Assembly (NCBI GenBank): GCA_013397795.1
Contig: VZTJ01003817.1
Span: 1,650,785 to 1,714,784 of the forward strand
Reading direction: 5' to 3'
Origin: Orthonyx spaldingii
Lineage: Eukaryota; Chordata; Aves; Passeriformes; Orthonychidae
DNA length: 64,000 bases
The first letter of the stretch is position 1. Each line of letters begins with the position of its first letter. Positions 15,101-28,060 of the stretch are shown in pieces. Below the pieces are notes generated by a model, which worked only from the letters and a program-made list of their open reading frames with translations, did not search any database and had not been told where the DNA came from. Position numbers and translations under genes: made by a program.

Positions 15101-15160
15101 ACCATGTGACAACATAGCAGCTATTTGGTCTAAGGTTGGGCAAGAACCTACCTACCACTG
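12130..15160. other. Intergenic DNA, no gene recognised
   Basis: Mixed AT-rich sequence with a pyrimidine-rich patch at 13930-13995 and a GC-richer patch at 14200-14470. The two overlapping minus-strand frames of about 90-100 codons there show no known motif and no splice context that I can support. Confidence 0.5.
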
Positions 15161-15440
15161 TGAGGGAAAGCCCTGAAGTTGTGTCAGGGGCCATTTAGGT
15201 TGGATATTAGAAACAAGTTTTTAGCCTGAGAGTGCCTGGGCACTGGAACAGGTTTCCCAGGGCACGGGTCACAGCACCAAGCCTGAGAGAGCTCAAGAAG
15301 TGCTTGTACAACACTCTCAGGCACATGGTGTGACTCTTGAGGATGGTCATGTGGAGGGTCAGGAGTTGGGTTAGATGATTCTTGTGGGTCCCTTCCAATC
15401 TAGCATATTCTGTGATTCTGTGATTCTGTGATTCTGTGAT
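15161..15440 (+). mobile_element. CR1 LINE 3' end, 5'-truncated
   Basis: This is a classic bird CR1 tail in plus orientation. It shows GGCCATTTAGGTTGGATATT, then GGGCACTGGAACAGGTTTCC, CAGGG..GGGTCACAG, GGTTAGATGATTCTTG..GGGTCCCTTCCAATCTAG, and finally about four ATTCTGTG units ending at 15440. CR1 elements copy by target-primed reverse transcription and are usually cut short at the 5' end, as here, with no target duplication. No reverse-transcriptase frame is attached. The many mismatches to the usual CR1 tail indicate an old, inactive copy. Confidence 0.92.
15409..15440 (+). repeat. CR1 terminal octamer repeat (ATTCTGTG)n
   Basis: About four copies of an 8-bp unit (ATTCTGTG) close the CR1 insertion. 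Such terminal repeats are characteristic of CR1 3' ends and mark its boundary. Confidence 0.9.
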
Positions 15441-18400
15441 ATCTGGGGTGGAGATGGTCCAAAGCAAAGAGGAAAGCCCCATATTGCTGACAGAGTTGTC
15501 AGTGCTCTACTGAGCTGTGAATAGAGAAGGCTTCTGGCAACCCTCCACGTCGAGGTGCACTGAGGAGAGCAGAGGCAGCTGTGGAGACCTGCAGGCAATG
15601 GTGACAGACAGTGCCAGAGGCTTTCTCCCCTGAAAGAGGGAGCACAGAAAGAGGTCAAACAGCACACTGTAACCATCAGAGCCTTGCAGTGGGTGGATTG
15701 AATCTGCTTCACAAAAAGAGAGAGGTTTCTCTGTGGTTGTTGCAGTGTCTTTTGAACACAGAAGGCTTGGAGGAACAATGAAATATTCTTCTCTGCAAAA
15801 ACCTGTGCAAAATCTTAATTTGGAAGAGCCTGAGCAACTTCAGTACCAGATAAATACTTGAAGTAGGTCTCTTGCACTGTAAGAATCCTTTTTGTTTTAA
15901 ATTTTTTTGTTTGTTTGTTTTAAAATAACCAAATATTTGTATCAAAAGGTGAAAAAAATCTTTAAAGAAGATTTAGGAAATGAAAATCAATAGGCCTATG
16001 TAAGGAAGTGTTTTGGAGTATCTGAGTGACTTTGATTAATGCAGATCTTGACCCATTTAGCTCATTTAACCAATAGTAACTCTATGTCATTTCAATTTTA
16101 TAGCAAACAAGAAAAGGGGGAATTAAAAATACTAAAACTAAACCATGGTAAATTAAATCAAAGCAGTTAAGGTTTAAACAACATCACTAGAAAACCAAAA
16201 TTTTATTGTCTTGTAAGCCAGTTGGCTCTAAAACTGTTGGGTTATTACTCTAAGCAAAGTATAGCCATCCATCACTTCATAGTTCTAAATGTACACTTGA
16301 AGGACGTAGGCTTAAATGAAATTTCAAATTATTTATTCATTCTTAAACAGCCTTCAGATTATATAAATTAATGCATTTTTTTTATACTTGCAATGGACAA
16401 ATTGTATAAATTTACTGCATCTCAGCAGTAAATCTGAATAAAATGCTTGCAAGGGGTATTTCAATAAGTGATGGTATCTCAGTCATTTGCAGTCCTGTAA
16501 GTTTCCTCTGAGGTATCTCAGTAATAGCTGGCTTTCATATGTTCTACAGATGTCCAGTATACATTCATAGCAGAAAGGAGTTTAAATGAAAACAGCTTTC
16601 ACCGTAATGCTTGAGGGAAAGAAAGCAGCCTTCTTTAGCTGTCATTGTGCTCAGATCCAATTCATGATGACTGAAAACAGTGAAATGGGGTGATGAGGAT
16701 CAACAACAGTTTTTAAAGTTTATCATTTTGCACTAATGAATATTTTGGGATAAAAAAAATTGAGTTTATTCCTACATAGCATTTCTTCCTTTCCATCAAA
16801 TTTGATCCGATCCATGGCGTTAAAAAGCAAATTGTGTGACGCTTTTTAAATGAAGTAAAAACATTTATTTCCCCTTCTGAGGGTTAATATTCTGTTTCAT
16901 TAGCCTTTCTACACATCTTTTTGTAGTTTTAATATACAGGGCAAAAGAAATCAGATAGATAAGGCATAGCAGTGGATAAGAGATTATCAGTGTTCAGGAG
17001 GATGGATAGTAAGCAGAAGGTACTCATACAGATGAGAGCTGTGGCCAGTTAGCTGCAACTGATAGTGAAAGATTAATCCAGTTAAGGAAATTAGTTTCTG
17101 GTCAGTAGAAAGCAACTGAAATGCTACATATTATTGCCAGCAGTCTCAGTGACAAAACTGAAAAACAAGAACTTTTAGTGCAGGACCTGAGAAATCACAT
17201 TCTCCAGGTAGCAGAACCATGTTAGAACAGCTGCCATGACAGGAACACAGGCATGAAAAAATTTTCTTTGCTCAGAACTGACAGAAATAAAGATATAAGG
17301 TAATTCTATTTTAAGGATGTGAAAAACTTCAGGAAATAAGAAAGATATGAGAGGCATAAAGAACAATCTTTTGGAGTCAAAATCATATGGGGACACATGA
17401 TAAAAGATGAATTACAAGTAAGACACTGGAAAGTTTTGGGTCAGATAGATAAAGACAGAACTTCATGGTGTTTCTAGAGGGAAAAGTAACTCCCATAGTG
17501 ATATACCTATGAGAATCTCCAGTTACGTGATATAGACTGAGAAATAAATGAAGCAAATATTCACAGAATCATTTACTCCTGGACGTGGTAGTAGAGAGAT
17601 TAAACAAAAAAATTAACATGCAGAAGAGGAAATATTTTAAACTTCATGTCAGTAAGTACTTAAACTACACATGGTGTTTAAAATAACCAGAGTAGGAAGA
17701 TTGTAAATTAAATGGTAAATATGTAGAAATAATAAAGTACTTGATCGTGAAATTGCAGACTTGGGGAGAAAAAAACCCACAACAAAGAAAAAAAGTGAAA
17801 CCAGAAAAAAAGTTGGGGAAACTGAAGCAAATTGCTGAGGGACAGAATGTGACAGAAGCCAAGAATTAATTTCAGTTGAAGGTACTATATATACTCAGGA
17901 TCTAAATCTCAGAAAAAGAGAAATGCTTGGAGAAAAAAAACCCTACACTTACAGGATGAACACCTTGAGATATATATAGAGAGAGCATCTGACAGGAGTG
18001 GGGAAAAGGAGGGTTGATCAGCAAAGTATGTCAGACTAGAACTGAAGAAGCACAGAGAAGTGCTTGGTCACAACAAAGCAAGCTTGGTCTTTGGGATAGA
18101 ACATGCAGTCAACTAAATAATGATGATATGTGAGAGAAGAGCTAGTGCATGGTTCCTAAACTGAGTTAATATTTAGCTTCAGTGTTTGTTACAGACACTG
18201 TTGGCCATTCAGACATACACATGAACATGGTGGTGGAGTTTACCGCTGCAAAGTGTATGCCAGTTGAGGAGGCTGGATAATCCTAGCCCAGAAAGGTTTG
18301 TACAAGATTATGGGGATGTCTGAATATATTTTCTTTCTTTCTTTATTTTTTTTTTTAATAATCTGATTTATGATTAGACTAGTCTATTCATTTGAGGACA

Positions 18401-21400
18401 GTCACAGTCATAGAAAAAAGCAAAGGCAGAGACAAACTATATTAACAGAGGGAAAAATGTCCTGGGGATTTCCCATTATGTATCCCTTCACAAGGATTAT
18501 GAAAAACTTCAAAAGGGCTTAAAGAAGAATATAATGCAACCTGGATACAAATTAAAAACTGAATATAATGCAGAATAGTTCTAACAAATGAATATCATGC
18601 CATACTAAGTTAATAACTTCCTTTGAGTTTTCCATGTGTAAACTCATTTTATTTAACGGAAATGACTGATGATGGAGAAGAGAGGACAGACAAATTTTAA
18701 GATGGATGAAGAACTCACAAAACACAATGAGAGTTTATTGTCTAAGAGATTTCAGTGAAGTTTCTATAAGATAAATTTGGGGCTCAATGTTTTAAAAAAT
18801 TTTATTAAGGTTCATAGTAGAAAAATGACAATGTGAGGATGAAATCAAGTGGTATTACAAAATAACTAAATGCATTCAGCACAAAGAAGAAAAGATAAAT
18901 CAAAAAAGAATAAAAGGGAGACAGTTCTCTGTGAAGTGCATACACTGCCTGTGAACACTTGTCTAACAAAGAATGCCAAAAATTCACAGAAATTCTCAGG
19001 CTGTCTCTTGATACCAAATCATAGTGCCTATCTCAATTCAACAAGATGCTTGAGTCACTTCCGTATAATTAATGGCTACTTTGCCAACTTTTTGCTGGCT
19101 TCATTGCAAATCAATTCACTCCATACTTAGTCCAAAGGAGATGGTCCAGCAATGCACTTGGCATTTGTATCTGGAGATTAAAAGCTTGTTACGTACTATT
19201 GAGAAAATACCTAGCTTGATAGGTGAAGACTTATTCACAGGTTCTGTATCTGACCTTATTAACAACTTTTCATCATTTTCTAAAACCACAACATTAGATC
19301 AAAACTTATGCATATACCAAGTTTGAAATATGAAACAGTAAAGTTCAGTCTTATCAAGACATTTCCTCTCACTGATACCCAGGAGATGAGAAAATGTATT
19401 CGTATTCAAAGCTACTCATGTCAGTCCTCACATAACCCCAAGGAACCTTTTCTTCAGGGAGCACAAAGTGTATGTGGCTGCTGCATTCTCACTGCCAAAC
19501 GCCCTGCTGCTTTCACTTAAGTAGAAAAGTTTTAGCAGTTACTCTGTGCTATGAAATTTACATTGCTTTTGCTACATAACCTTTTCCTGGCTGACAACTG
19601 TCTGATTGCTGTACTTGAGGAGATAGTGGGACAATCCCACCCAATCAAATCATATGTGGAGCCAGAGTTCAAGGAGGTTTGGGGTTTGTTCATCAGAAGA
19701 AAGGTTCAGGCAAACTTAGTTCTGCTCCTGTCAGTCAGATCTGCTCGTTTCCCAAATTAAAATGAAGTTTCTGGAAGAGACTGCAAACGTGAGAGAATGA
19801 TACTCTTAGAGAAGACACTCTTCATGGGAAGATTTAATTCATTAACTATAATAACCAGGATTCTGCTGGTTTAATTTTCTCTCCATAATATTTTATATTT
19901 GTTTTTGTGTTTGTGTAAAAACAGTTGATTAATCTGGATAGTTTATGCATTAATAGGTTAGTATAATGGGAGAATTAGAAAAACAGCCATAAATTATACG
20001 TTGAGTGAGACATTAATCTATACCAATGTAATTGGAACTGCCCAAGAAAGTGAAGGGTTCAAAGGGCCTTTCTGATTCTTAGATGTCCTGATGTCCTGGA
20101 CCTGGGAGTACAGCTCTCATATAATTAAACAAACTTTACTCAATGAATCAAAAGAATATGAAATTAGATCTTCATGCAAACTACCATGTTCTTTAAGTCT
20201 CCTAAAATGCCAGGCATTATTCCCAAAGGTGAGGCAGGTTAATGAAGGTGGAAACCTCCTGCTCTCTGGGACACCTCTGAAACTGCATGCTCGAAAATGT
20301 GTGTTTATGTAATGCTATATAATTTTAAAATAATAACAAGAAGTGTAGGATTATTGGGAAAGTCAAGTGAATCAGGGATGTTGCATCATGCTATATATTT
20401 CCACCGGAGCTTGTAAAATAGTGGTTCTTTAGCCTGGTCTCTCACCTTCATTTCCAATCTGGGCCCTACTTATATCAGACTTCAGGGAAAATATATATAT
20501 GAAAGAGTTAATAATAGTATTTTGCTTTTCATCACAACCTTCCAATGGTAATCTAAGAGTTGCAGAGAATGGATTTAAAAATAAAAATGCAAGACTGTTC
20601 CCAAGATGTTGAGCTGGTACTGTGAAACAACCCAGCAGCTGAATATTCTCACTATTTGCACAAGATAAACTATAAACAGCACTTCAGTGTTCTCAAATGA
20701 ACAAGAAGTAAAGCAAGCTTAAAAGCATGGCTATGTCTTCCATGTCTCATCACATGCTTGTTTTTTATGTTCTATATGAAATTAGTAATAACTGCACCCT
20801 TGTGAAAAGTGTTCCACAGAAATTAAAGAATTTCCTGATCCCCTACATGCAGAGAGGGTAAGAAAAACTGTTGCAGAATTATTAAGGCAAGGAGGTAATA
20901 GCCAGAATTTCCACCTTATCAAACCTGCTTGAAGGGCAGAAGTAGTTGGGATGAAGCTGAAAATTTTCTGGCTCTTTCTGGCTGGATTTTTTGTTTGAAA
21001 TATTTTGTCTGATAAATCAATAACAGTAAGCCCTGAGGACAGGGATGGAAACTCTGGCACTGGTGAGAATATTATTCATCTTCCTCGGCTGGTTGTTCAG
21101 CCCACTGGCATACAATCTTACACTGAAAGTGATAGCCATGCCTAACAGCAATGTATGATAACTTATCTAAAGGCTATATCTATTGGGTCTGTGTTATTAT
21201 ATTGCAGGTAAGAGGAGTTTTTCAACTGACTGAAATAAAATGGAGATTTGGCACTGAGTGAGATTATTTATGAGTAGGATAAAGTGACTTTAGGTTTTAA
21301 AGCTACATCAGAGATATAGTAAATACATCTTTTATTACTAGATGCTGAAACTCATCCTTGTGTATCAAGTCAGCACAAATATAGTTCAGAGATTCTCTAA

Positions 21401-23404
21401 ACTCTCTATAGTTTGGAGATACCACCACTGGAAAATGTTATAATAATTTTAAAAGGTAGCTAGGTTATAATAACCTTAATATCTTTCCTTCAAAGGAGGA
21501 ATCAGCTCTTCCCCCAAAAGAAGTCTTATCAACTCTGACAAAAGAAGTTAGTGAGGAGCTCTTACACGTATCTGTCAGTATGTGAAAGAAAATGTGAATT
21601 ATTCCTCTGAAAATGCACTTCTATGTATATCTAGGTCAGTCAATATTCATTTAGTTGTGTTTTTCTTCATTGCTCTTACTTAACCTATTGCAGACAAAAA
21701 GGTTTAGGAGAGAGAAAAACTTTCAGAAGGACAGATACACAACATACAGTAGAAGGAGGTCAATAGATGTTGGTTATTCACTCTTTCCCCCACTCCGGAA
21801 AATGTCCACCTTACTTTTCAAGCCCTTCAAAACAGAAAATTTTCTTTCCTAGTCTGTTCAGAAAACACTTGACATAATTATATATACCATTATAAAAACA
21901 TCCGTCATATACGGTTATTCCATGAATGTTGATTATTTCCTCTGACCAACCTGAAAAATTCTTCTAACTCCCTACACTTGTATCTGTCATCTTACTTCTA
22001 TTCATTTGTATCTGACAAAGCTAAATGTGCTCTGCTCTTTTCATCTTTCCTTTAGCATCTTCTTGTAGTCTTTTATGTTCCTCCCTGTGCTCTCTTAGAT
22101 GTGTCAACATTAGTGATCACAGAAAAAGGGAAGACTTCAGGATGATCTAATAGGTAGTTCTAAATCAGGAATTGGTTTGACAAAGTAACATAAGCTAGCC
22201 TGCACAGCCTGGTACACTGTGCCCAGTGAGGCAAATGGCAGAAATCGTCTTAGGAGACAGCCAGGCAATTTTATGTTTAGAGAAAATTGAAGGAGACAGT
22301 GACATATCAGGGAGTAAAAGGAAAGATAAGCTTAAGAGGGACAGACTCTTTGGGATAAGTTGGCTTTACTTGTGTAAGTAATTCTTAAGCTTCTGTGAGA
22401 CATCTAACTTCAGCAGCTGATGTTTTATGTTACACTGAGGTAAAAAGTTTGCCAATAAAATCAAATTTGATTTCTTTTAAAAGGAGCACAGAGTTGTTTC
22501 AGGAGTTCAGGGCAGGTTAAATGCGACACATCTGAGATTTAATATTTGAAAAACTAGCTTTTCTAGCTAGAGATACTGCAAATTTAATGTGCTTGATAAA
22601 TCACTGTCATTGCCACAGTGGGACTGACATAGCAGGTATAGTAATAGAAGCCCAAAGGAAACACAACATGGTGAAGATGAATGATATCAAACAATACCTT
22701 TAATGGAAAACAACTTGGACAGAAATGCCTTGAGCTGCTATGTTTTTTTATCACACTGTTAAAAATGTTGCATTGATTCAACAGTAATTTTGAAACTGAT
22801 ATGTAGGTGTATAAATATACTGTAAGAATTCAGAAATATAAGTACATCTGATATAACATATATAGCATACATTATTGAAGGTGACTTTGTTTTGTTTGCC
22901 TGAAACAATGCAAAATATGTGAAAATAAAGTGCTAAAGGCTGGTTAAGTTTTAAGCCCTGTATAGACTTGGGTATTTCCACAACACTCATCAAATTTTAA
23001 GCACAATAATGTAGAGTACAAGCAAAAACTAGCAAGAATATTATGGTATGGACTATGGAATTAGTTTTTGAAGCACTTTTGCAGTTAAGCAACATGACTG
23101 CATTTGTACTTGGGCAAATGTTTAGTTACCAGAAAACTATCAGAGGCAGAATTTAGGGGAGGTATTTGCACCACTTTGAAAATTAAATTCTAAAAATATA
23201 ATATTATAACCTTTGTCCAGACATTATCATTGATGGTTTTAGCATAAAATGAGAAGCCACCTTGAATTTGCAAGTTATGAGTAATGATTTTCTCAGCACA
23301 GTTGGCATTGTACAGCACTGCAGCATGCCATACACAGAAAAACAATGATGCAGTCACTGACAAAGAAGAAAAAGTGTGCGATCAAAAGTCCATCTTAGGA
23401 AGCA
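15441..23404. other. Intergenic DNA, no gene recognised
   Basis: The first 250 bases after the CR1 tail are GC-richer (a GGTGCACTGAGGAGAGCAGA stretch near 15555) and might be part of an older repeat. The rest is ordinary AT-rich DNA. Frames of 60-135 codons are scattered on both strands with no family likeness. Confidence 0.5.
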
Positions 23405-23892
23405 TGGGGTGGGTGGGGGGAAGAACTGCCAGAGCAAAAGTGAGAAAAACCCACGTGATAAGTGGGTTGAGATAAAAACAGTTTACTAAATGAAGGGAGG
23501 GCCAAAAAAACCCTAGTGATACAAAGGCAATCACTCAACACCTCTCAGAAGCAGACCAATGCCCAGTCAGTCTCTGGACAACATCCACCTTGGAAAGTCT
23601 GCCCCACCACTTCTAATTCTACCTATGATGTTGTATGGCACGGAATAACCCTTTGGCCAACTCAGGACAGCTGCTCTGATTGTGCCCACTCCCAGCCTCC
23701 TGCTCCAAGGCTCCTTGTTGTGGGGGCCAGAGTGAAAAAAAAAAAGCAAACCTTGACACTGTGCAAGTCCTGTTCAGGAAGAGTTCAAACATCAGTGTGT
23801 CAACACCAGCATTTTAGTCACAAATCAAAACCGCAGCAGCACAGTGATTGCTGTAAAGAAAATTAACTCCATCCCCACCAGAGCAAGCCCAG
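23405..23892 (-). mobile_element. Solo LTR of an avian endogenous retrovirus, diverged
   Basis: On the minus strand the sequence contains GGGATGGAGTTAATTTTC near its start, CACACTGATGTTT and GTCAAGG in the first third, a GGCCAAAGGGTTATTCCGTG stretch (23661-23642) in the middle, and a T-rich GTTTTTATCTCAACCCAC, TTTTTCTCACTTTTGCTC end. This is the layout of a common bird LTR that normally starts TGTCCTGGTTTC and runs to a TCTCACTTTT end. Here the first bases and the TATA region are altered, so promoter function is doubtful. No retroviral coding sequence lies on either side. The frames of 60-116 codons across it are chance frames. Class and family cannot be assigned by eye. Confidence 0.68.
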
Positions 23893-24762
23893 TGAGGAAA
23901 ATTATTATGGACCAAAATTTAATTTAATCGTTATCCCTGCCTGCCAGGGAATTATTTGTCATGGGGTATGATCCAGCTGCCATTTGAGCAAGTGCAAGTA
24001 GACCCTAGATCACAGTAAAAGTAGAACTAGATATTTATAGTATCTTGGAAAATGTAGCTGCAATATTCAAGCCATACCTGATTAAGTGTCTTTGAATCTG
24101 AATAAAATATGAAAGTTAATTAAACTGAAAGGGTGGGATTTATGGAACATGGCTGGTGTGGTCTTTACACTTTTCTGAAATCCAGATTCAAGTCCAGTGA
24201 TCTGGGACTTCTTTGTCAAGATAATGCTTCATTTTGGCAATTCTGTTTAAAGCTGGAATGATTTTTTTATCTTCCAGCACACCTAAATCTCTGCAATATT
24301 GATCAATATTGAAATAATAATATATGAGACTGTCACATAGCCATTCACTAGAGTATTTGAATAAATGAAAATATAAACTATATCACTCCCAAAGACTGAT
24401 AGTTCACAGCAGCACTTACGGTACTTCCTTGGACTGAAAACTATTCAGGTGGAAACAAATAAACAAATCAAACCCCTACCACTATTTCATTTCACATTCA
24501 TTTTCTTGTCACCAAAGTCTAGTCTATCATAGGTAACAAGACTCTCTAAAGTGGGTGCTGTTTGCATATACTTGAAATATGCTAATTTTTTTCCTGTGCA
24601 TTATTTTATGTAGACTTCATTCATGGTCAGCATTTATTGCCAGTTTCAGTTGTGCAAGCAGTAGTACCTGAGTCATTCTCATGCAGTTTCTTATCTCCTT
24701 TTCTTCCAACAATTCCTTTTTCTGAAGACTCTGATGATCCTTGTCGGAAGTGATTAATCAGA

Positions 24763-24820
24763 TGTTATTTTAATTTTATTAAATACAAAACCTGTATGTT
24801 ATTTAATTTTATTAAATACA
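24763..24820 (+). repeat. Tandem duplication with a 34-bp period
   Basis: TGTTATTTTAATTTTATTAA at 24763 recurs at 24797 with one T fewer, followed in both copies by ATACA. This is a local duplication in AT-rich DNA. Confidence 0.85.
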
Positions 24821-27800
24821 GACTCTGTGGTTTCTGCCTTCTAAGGCACAATCTGTGTCAGCTACACCACTTGAATTAAATTGACACCCCCAAATGGATA
24901 AAAGATTAAAAAAAACCTCACTGCAGTTTGAAAAATTTTGTAAAGTTTGTGTCACAGCAAGAAAATGAAAGTTATAGTGTTTTCCTTTCTTTAAATGTTT
25001 CAGAATGGAGTGAAAATTGCAGGTCAACATTCTTATTGGTGTAATGTCACTGGAGGTAATTTCTTTTGCAAGATGATGTCCTTCTGTAGCATTCTACCCA
25101 ACTACTTCCCCCACCATTTTTCCTAGCGGTATTAAAAAGCAATATATCCTTTCACAGCCCATACACCTTTTCTAAACTCAAATCAGCACAAACCAAAGTA
25201 AGTTAATAGTTAATATATATTCCATTCAAAACATCAAACATCATAAATGCTGGTGGCAGAAAGAGCGTAAGTTTGGACCTAATACTCAGTAGGAAGTAGC
25301 AGCTTAAGAAATGTTTATATAATTTTGGTTTGCAGAGAAAAATCTCTCTGAATATACCAGATTTGTCATTGCTGAAAACATGCAGCCTAAGTCCTGCATT
25401 GGCTCTGTAACTGTGGTAAGCAACGCCAAACTGGGAAACAACTTTACCTAAATGGAAATATAACCAAAAAATAATTACTTGATCCAAGGGGATTCCTTAT
25501 GTTATTAAATATGCAGTCAAGTCTGTATGCAACAAACATCTTCCCCAAACTGAAAATCAAACTGGATCCACAGCAGATTTGCCTGCCTCAGTACTAGGTA
25601 CATATGTAGTCAATTTGTTTGTTTTGTCACAACAGATGCATTGGATCACTCATTTTCAATATTCATCACCAAAAAAATCAGAGTTAACTGAAGAACATAG
25701 GTTGTTCCATTGACACTTAGCTATTGACATAATCGCTGTCTCTCAAAATTCACAAGGCTGATGTACACAGGCAAGTAGAAGAAACTATTTTTGCACAGTC
25801 ATCTACCATATTTTTCTGTGATTAAAATTCAAAGCAGATATTGAACATCACACTCTTTGCAAGATTCTTTTATATTTTATGTATGCAGCTAGAATCATTG
25901 GCACTGTCATTTGGCACTTGTCAGAAGAGCCATGCTCTTAGTAATAGCATTTCTGTCTTTTGGGAAACTTTCTGAATTTTTTTTCTTAGTTCAAGGGATA
26001 TTTGTAGAATAGGAGATTAAAAGGAACATAAAAATCCTGAACCATCAGTATAGTACAGTTTATACAATTCATACATACTATCATATTTGCCTTTTCCAGG
26101 ATAATTGCCAATTAGCAGGCACAGTCATCTCCTGTGAAACTTACTGATCATCTTCATTATGTTCTTCTTCAAACAGGTAATGATCATTTTTTTATAAGGT
26201 TAGGACCTATATTTACTCATATAGTCTGATACCCTAGGTAGAAACAACTATGCAAAAGAAATGCTGATGACATTCCTTACAGCAAGATAATGTAGGAAGT
26301 CAGACATTACTTGAAAAACATCAGGGCACACTAGCTCTTTTAGTTTAAATGAGAATTGCATATTGGCTGTCACTATAAATACTCCTGTGATCTAGATAAA
26401 CATTAAATAAATCATACAGTGCTATGCATGGGGCCAGATTTGCTCTAGCCTTTATCACAAAAAGTATTCTCATTTTTGCCTGCATACTCTACTCATGACC
26501 AAGATCAGCTTTGCAAAATAAAATGTAAATGAAAGGAGGACTAGAAATATGGGACTTCCTAGAAAATTAAGGGAGAAAGACTGGTGGTGTATATGGGAGA
26601 ATGATATTTCTGATTATGTTCTCTTCCTTTTCCTGTCCCTAGGTTCATTCTGGAGACAGGAGTTCTTTCTGATGTGCTTCCAGGAGCAGTACTAATCCTG
26701 CTCCATGTGGAGCAGACTGGGTCCAGAGCAGCACCTCTCCCTCCCATTTGCAAAGTCCTGATGATCTGCAGTGTCTCAGACCCATCTTGGGCCTCAGTCT
26801 AGGCTCAGCCCAAATCTGCATCCCTGTTTTCACAAAGGTCTGAATCCAAGGCAAGCAGAAAGACAGGAGCACTTATGTCTAGATGTAGGATATTACTTCT
26901 GTGGGAGGCAGTATTCCTTATGATTACTTCATGAGAGAGTGGAAGTCACACAACACAGTGGAAATCACAGACTTTTGCAAAGGTGGGATACAGCCTTTAT
27001 GAAAGGTAATTTCTCCTTGGCTCCTGTCAGCCCTGCAGCTCAGTAAGAACAAGGATGCCTTAGTTGTCAAGGGGGCATGTTCTTTCTGCTACAAAAGTAG
27101 ATGCTTTATGCCTGGGTCCTTCTGAACTGGTACTTAGAACATTTTGAAAGCTTGAGTTGCATCTCAGAAGCTATTTCTTGATTCAAGCAGATCACAAAAG
27201 GAAGTCGGAAAAAAGTACTAGGAAGAAATGTTTTTGGATGTCTGAACAGATGAAAGAGCTACATCCCAAGCAGACAACAGGATACATTAGATACTTTTCC
27301 CTTCTTGGGTCACATGTTGGCTCAACAGTTAGCACATATCATCTTGAGAAGTGATGAAATTTCTAATAAAATAGCTTTCTCTGTACTTCTTGTTCACATT
27401 TTCAGGAGGTAAATTACCCTTTGCTTTTTTCCAGTCTGGCTCATTGTTAGATTTCTCACTCCTTAGAGCTAGCTAGAGATTATCCAGGAATATTTCCAGC
27501 TTGCCACAACTTCCTGTTGACTTTCAATCACATAGTTTCTTCCTGATGACATCACCTATACAGAAACTGGTATAGTATTGACTTTGAAGGCATTTTCCCC
27601 CACTCTCTCTTCCTATGATGAAAGCTCAGCTTTTACTATCCTTGAAGGTGAAAAGTCCTTCCTACTGCACATTTCTACCTTTTTTACTTCTCTCTAGCTG
27701 TCTCTGTCCACTTTGACCCCTGTGTTAAATCAAATGACTAAATGTGTAATGCAAATCGTAAGATCACTGGCAGATTTATATTTGCCATACAAGCCTGGCA

Positions 27801-28020
27801 TTAAGTCATAACAGTGGTCTTGGACTGGGATGATTTTAGAAAAGATGTTTGGAACTTTGACCTATAGACTATACAACCACAAAACATTGGCACTGATTTG
27901 GTTTACTTTACATTGTAAAGCCCTTTTGATATCTTAGATGCTGTTAAAAATGATAGCCCATTATCTCCTGGCTCTCTTCTGTCTTAGGCCAGAACATTTA
28001 CTTTTCATATAAATAATATA

Positions 28021-28060
28021 AAGATATAGATAGATAAAGATGATAAAGATAAGATAAAGA
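28021..28060 (+). repeat. Imperfect GATA/GATAAA-rich tract
   Basis: The 40-base tract repeats GATA, GATAAA and AGATAA in mixed order. It looks like a decayed tetranucleotide microsatellite. It also presents several GATA-factor-like cores by composition alone. Confidence 0.75.

Noticed and set aside
15371..15778. The 135-codon minus-strand frame, longest in the window
   Set aside because: It starts in the reverse of the CR1 tail (RITESQN-type residues come from the octamer repeat) and has no recognisable domain.
23516..23866. A 116-codon plus-strand frame
   Set aside because: It lies wholly inside the LTR-like repeat and is antisense to it.
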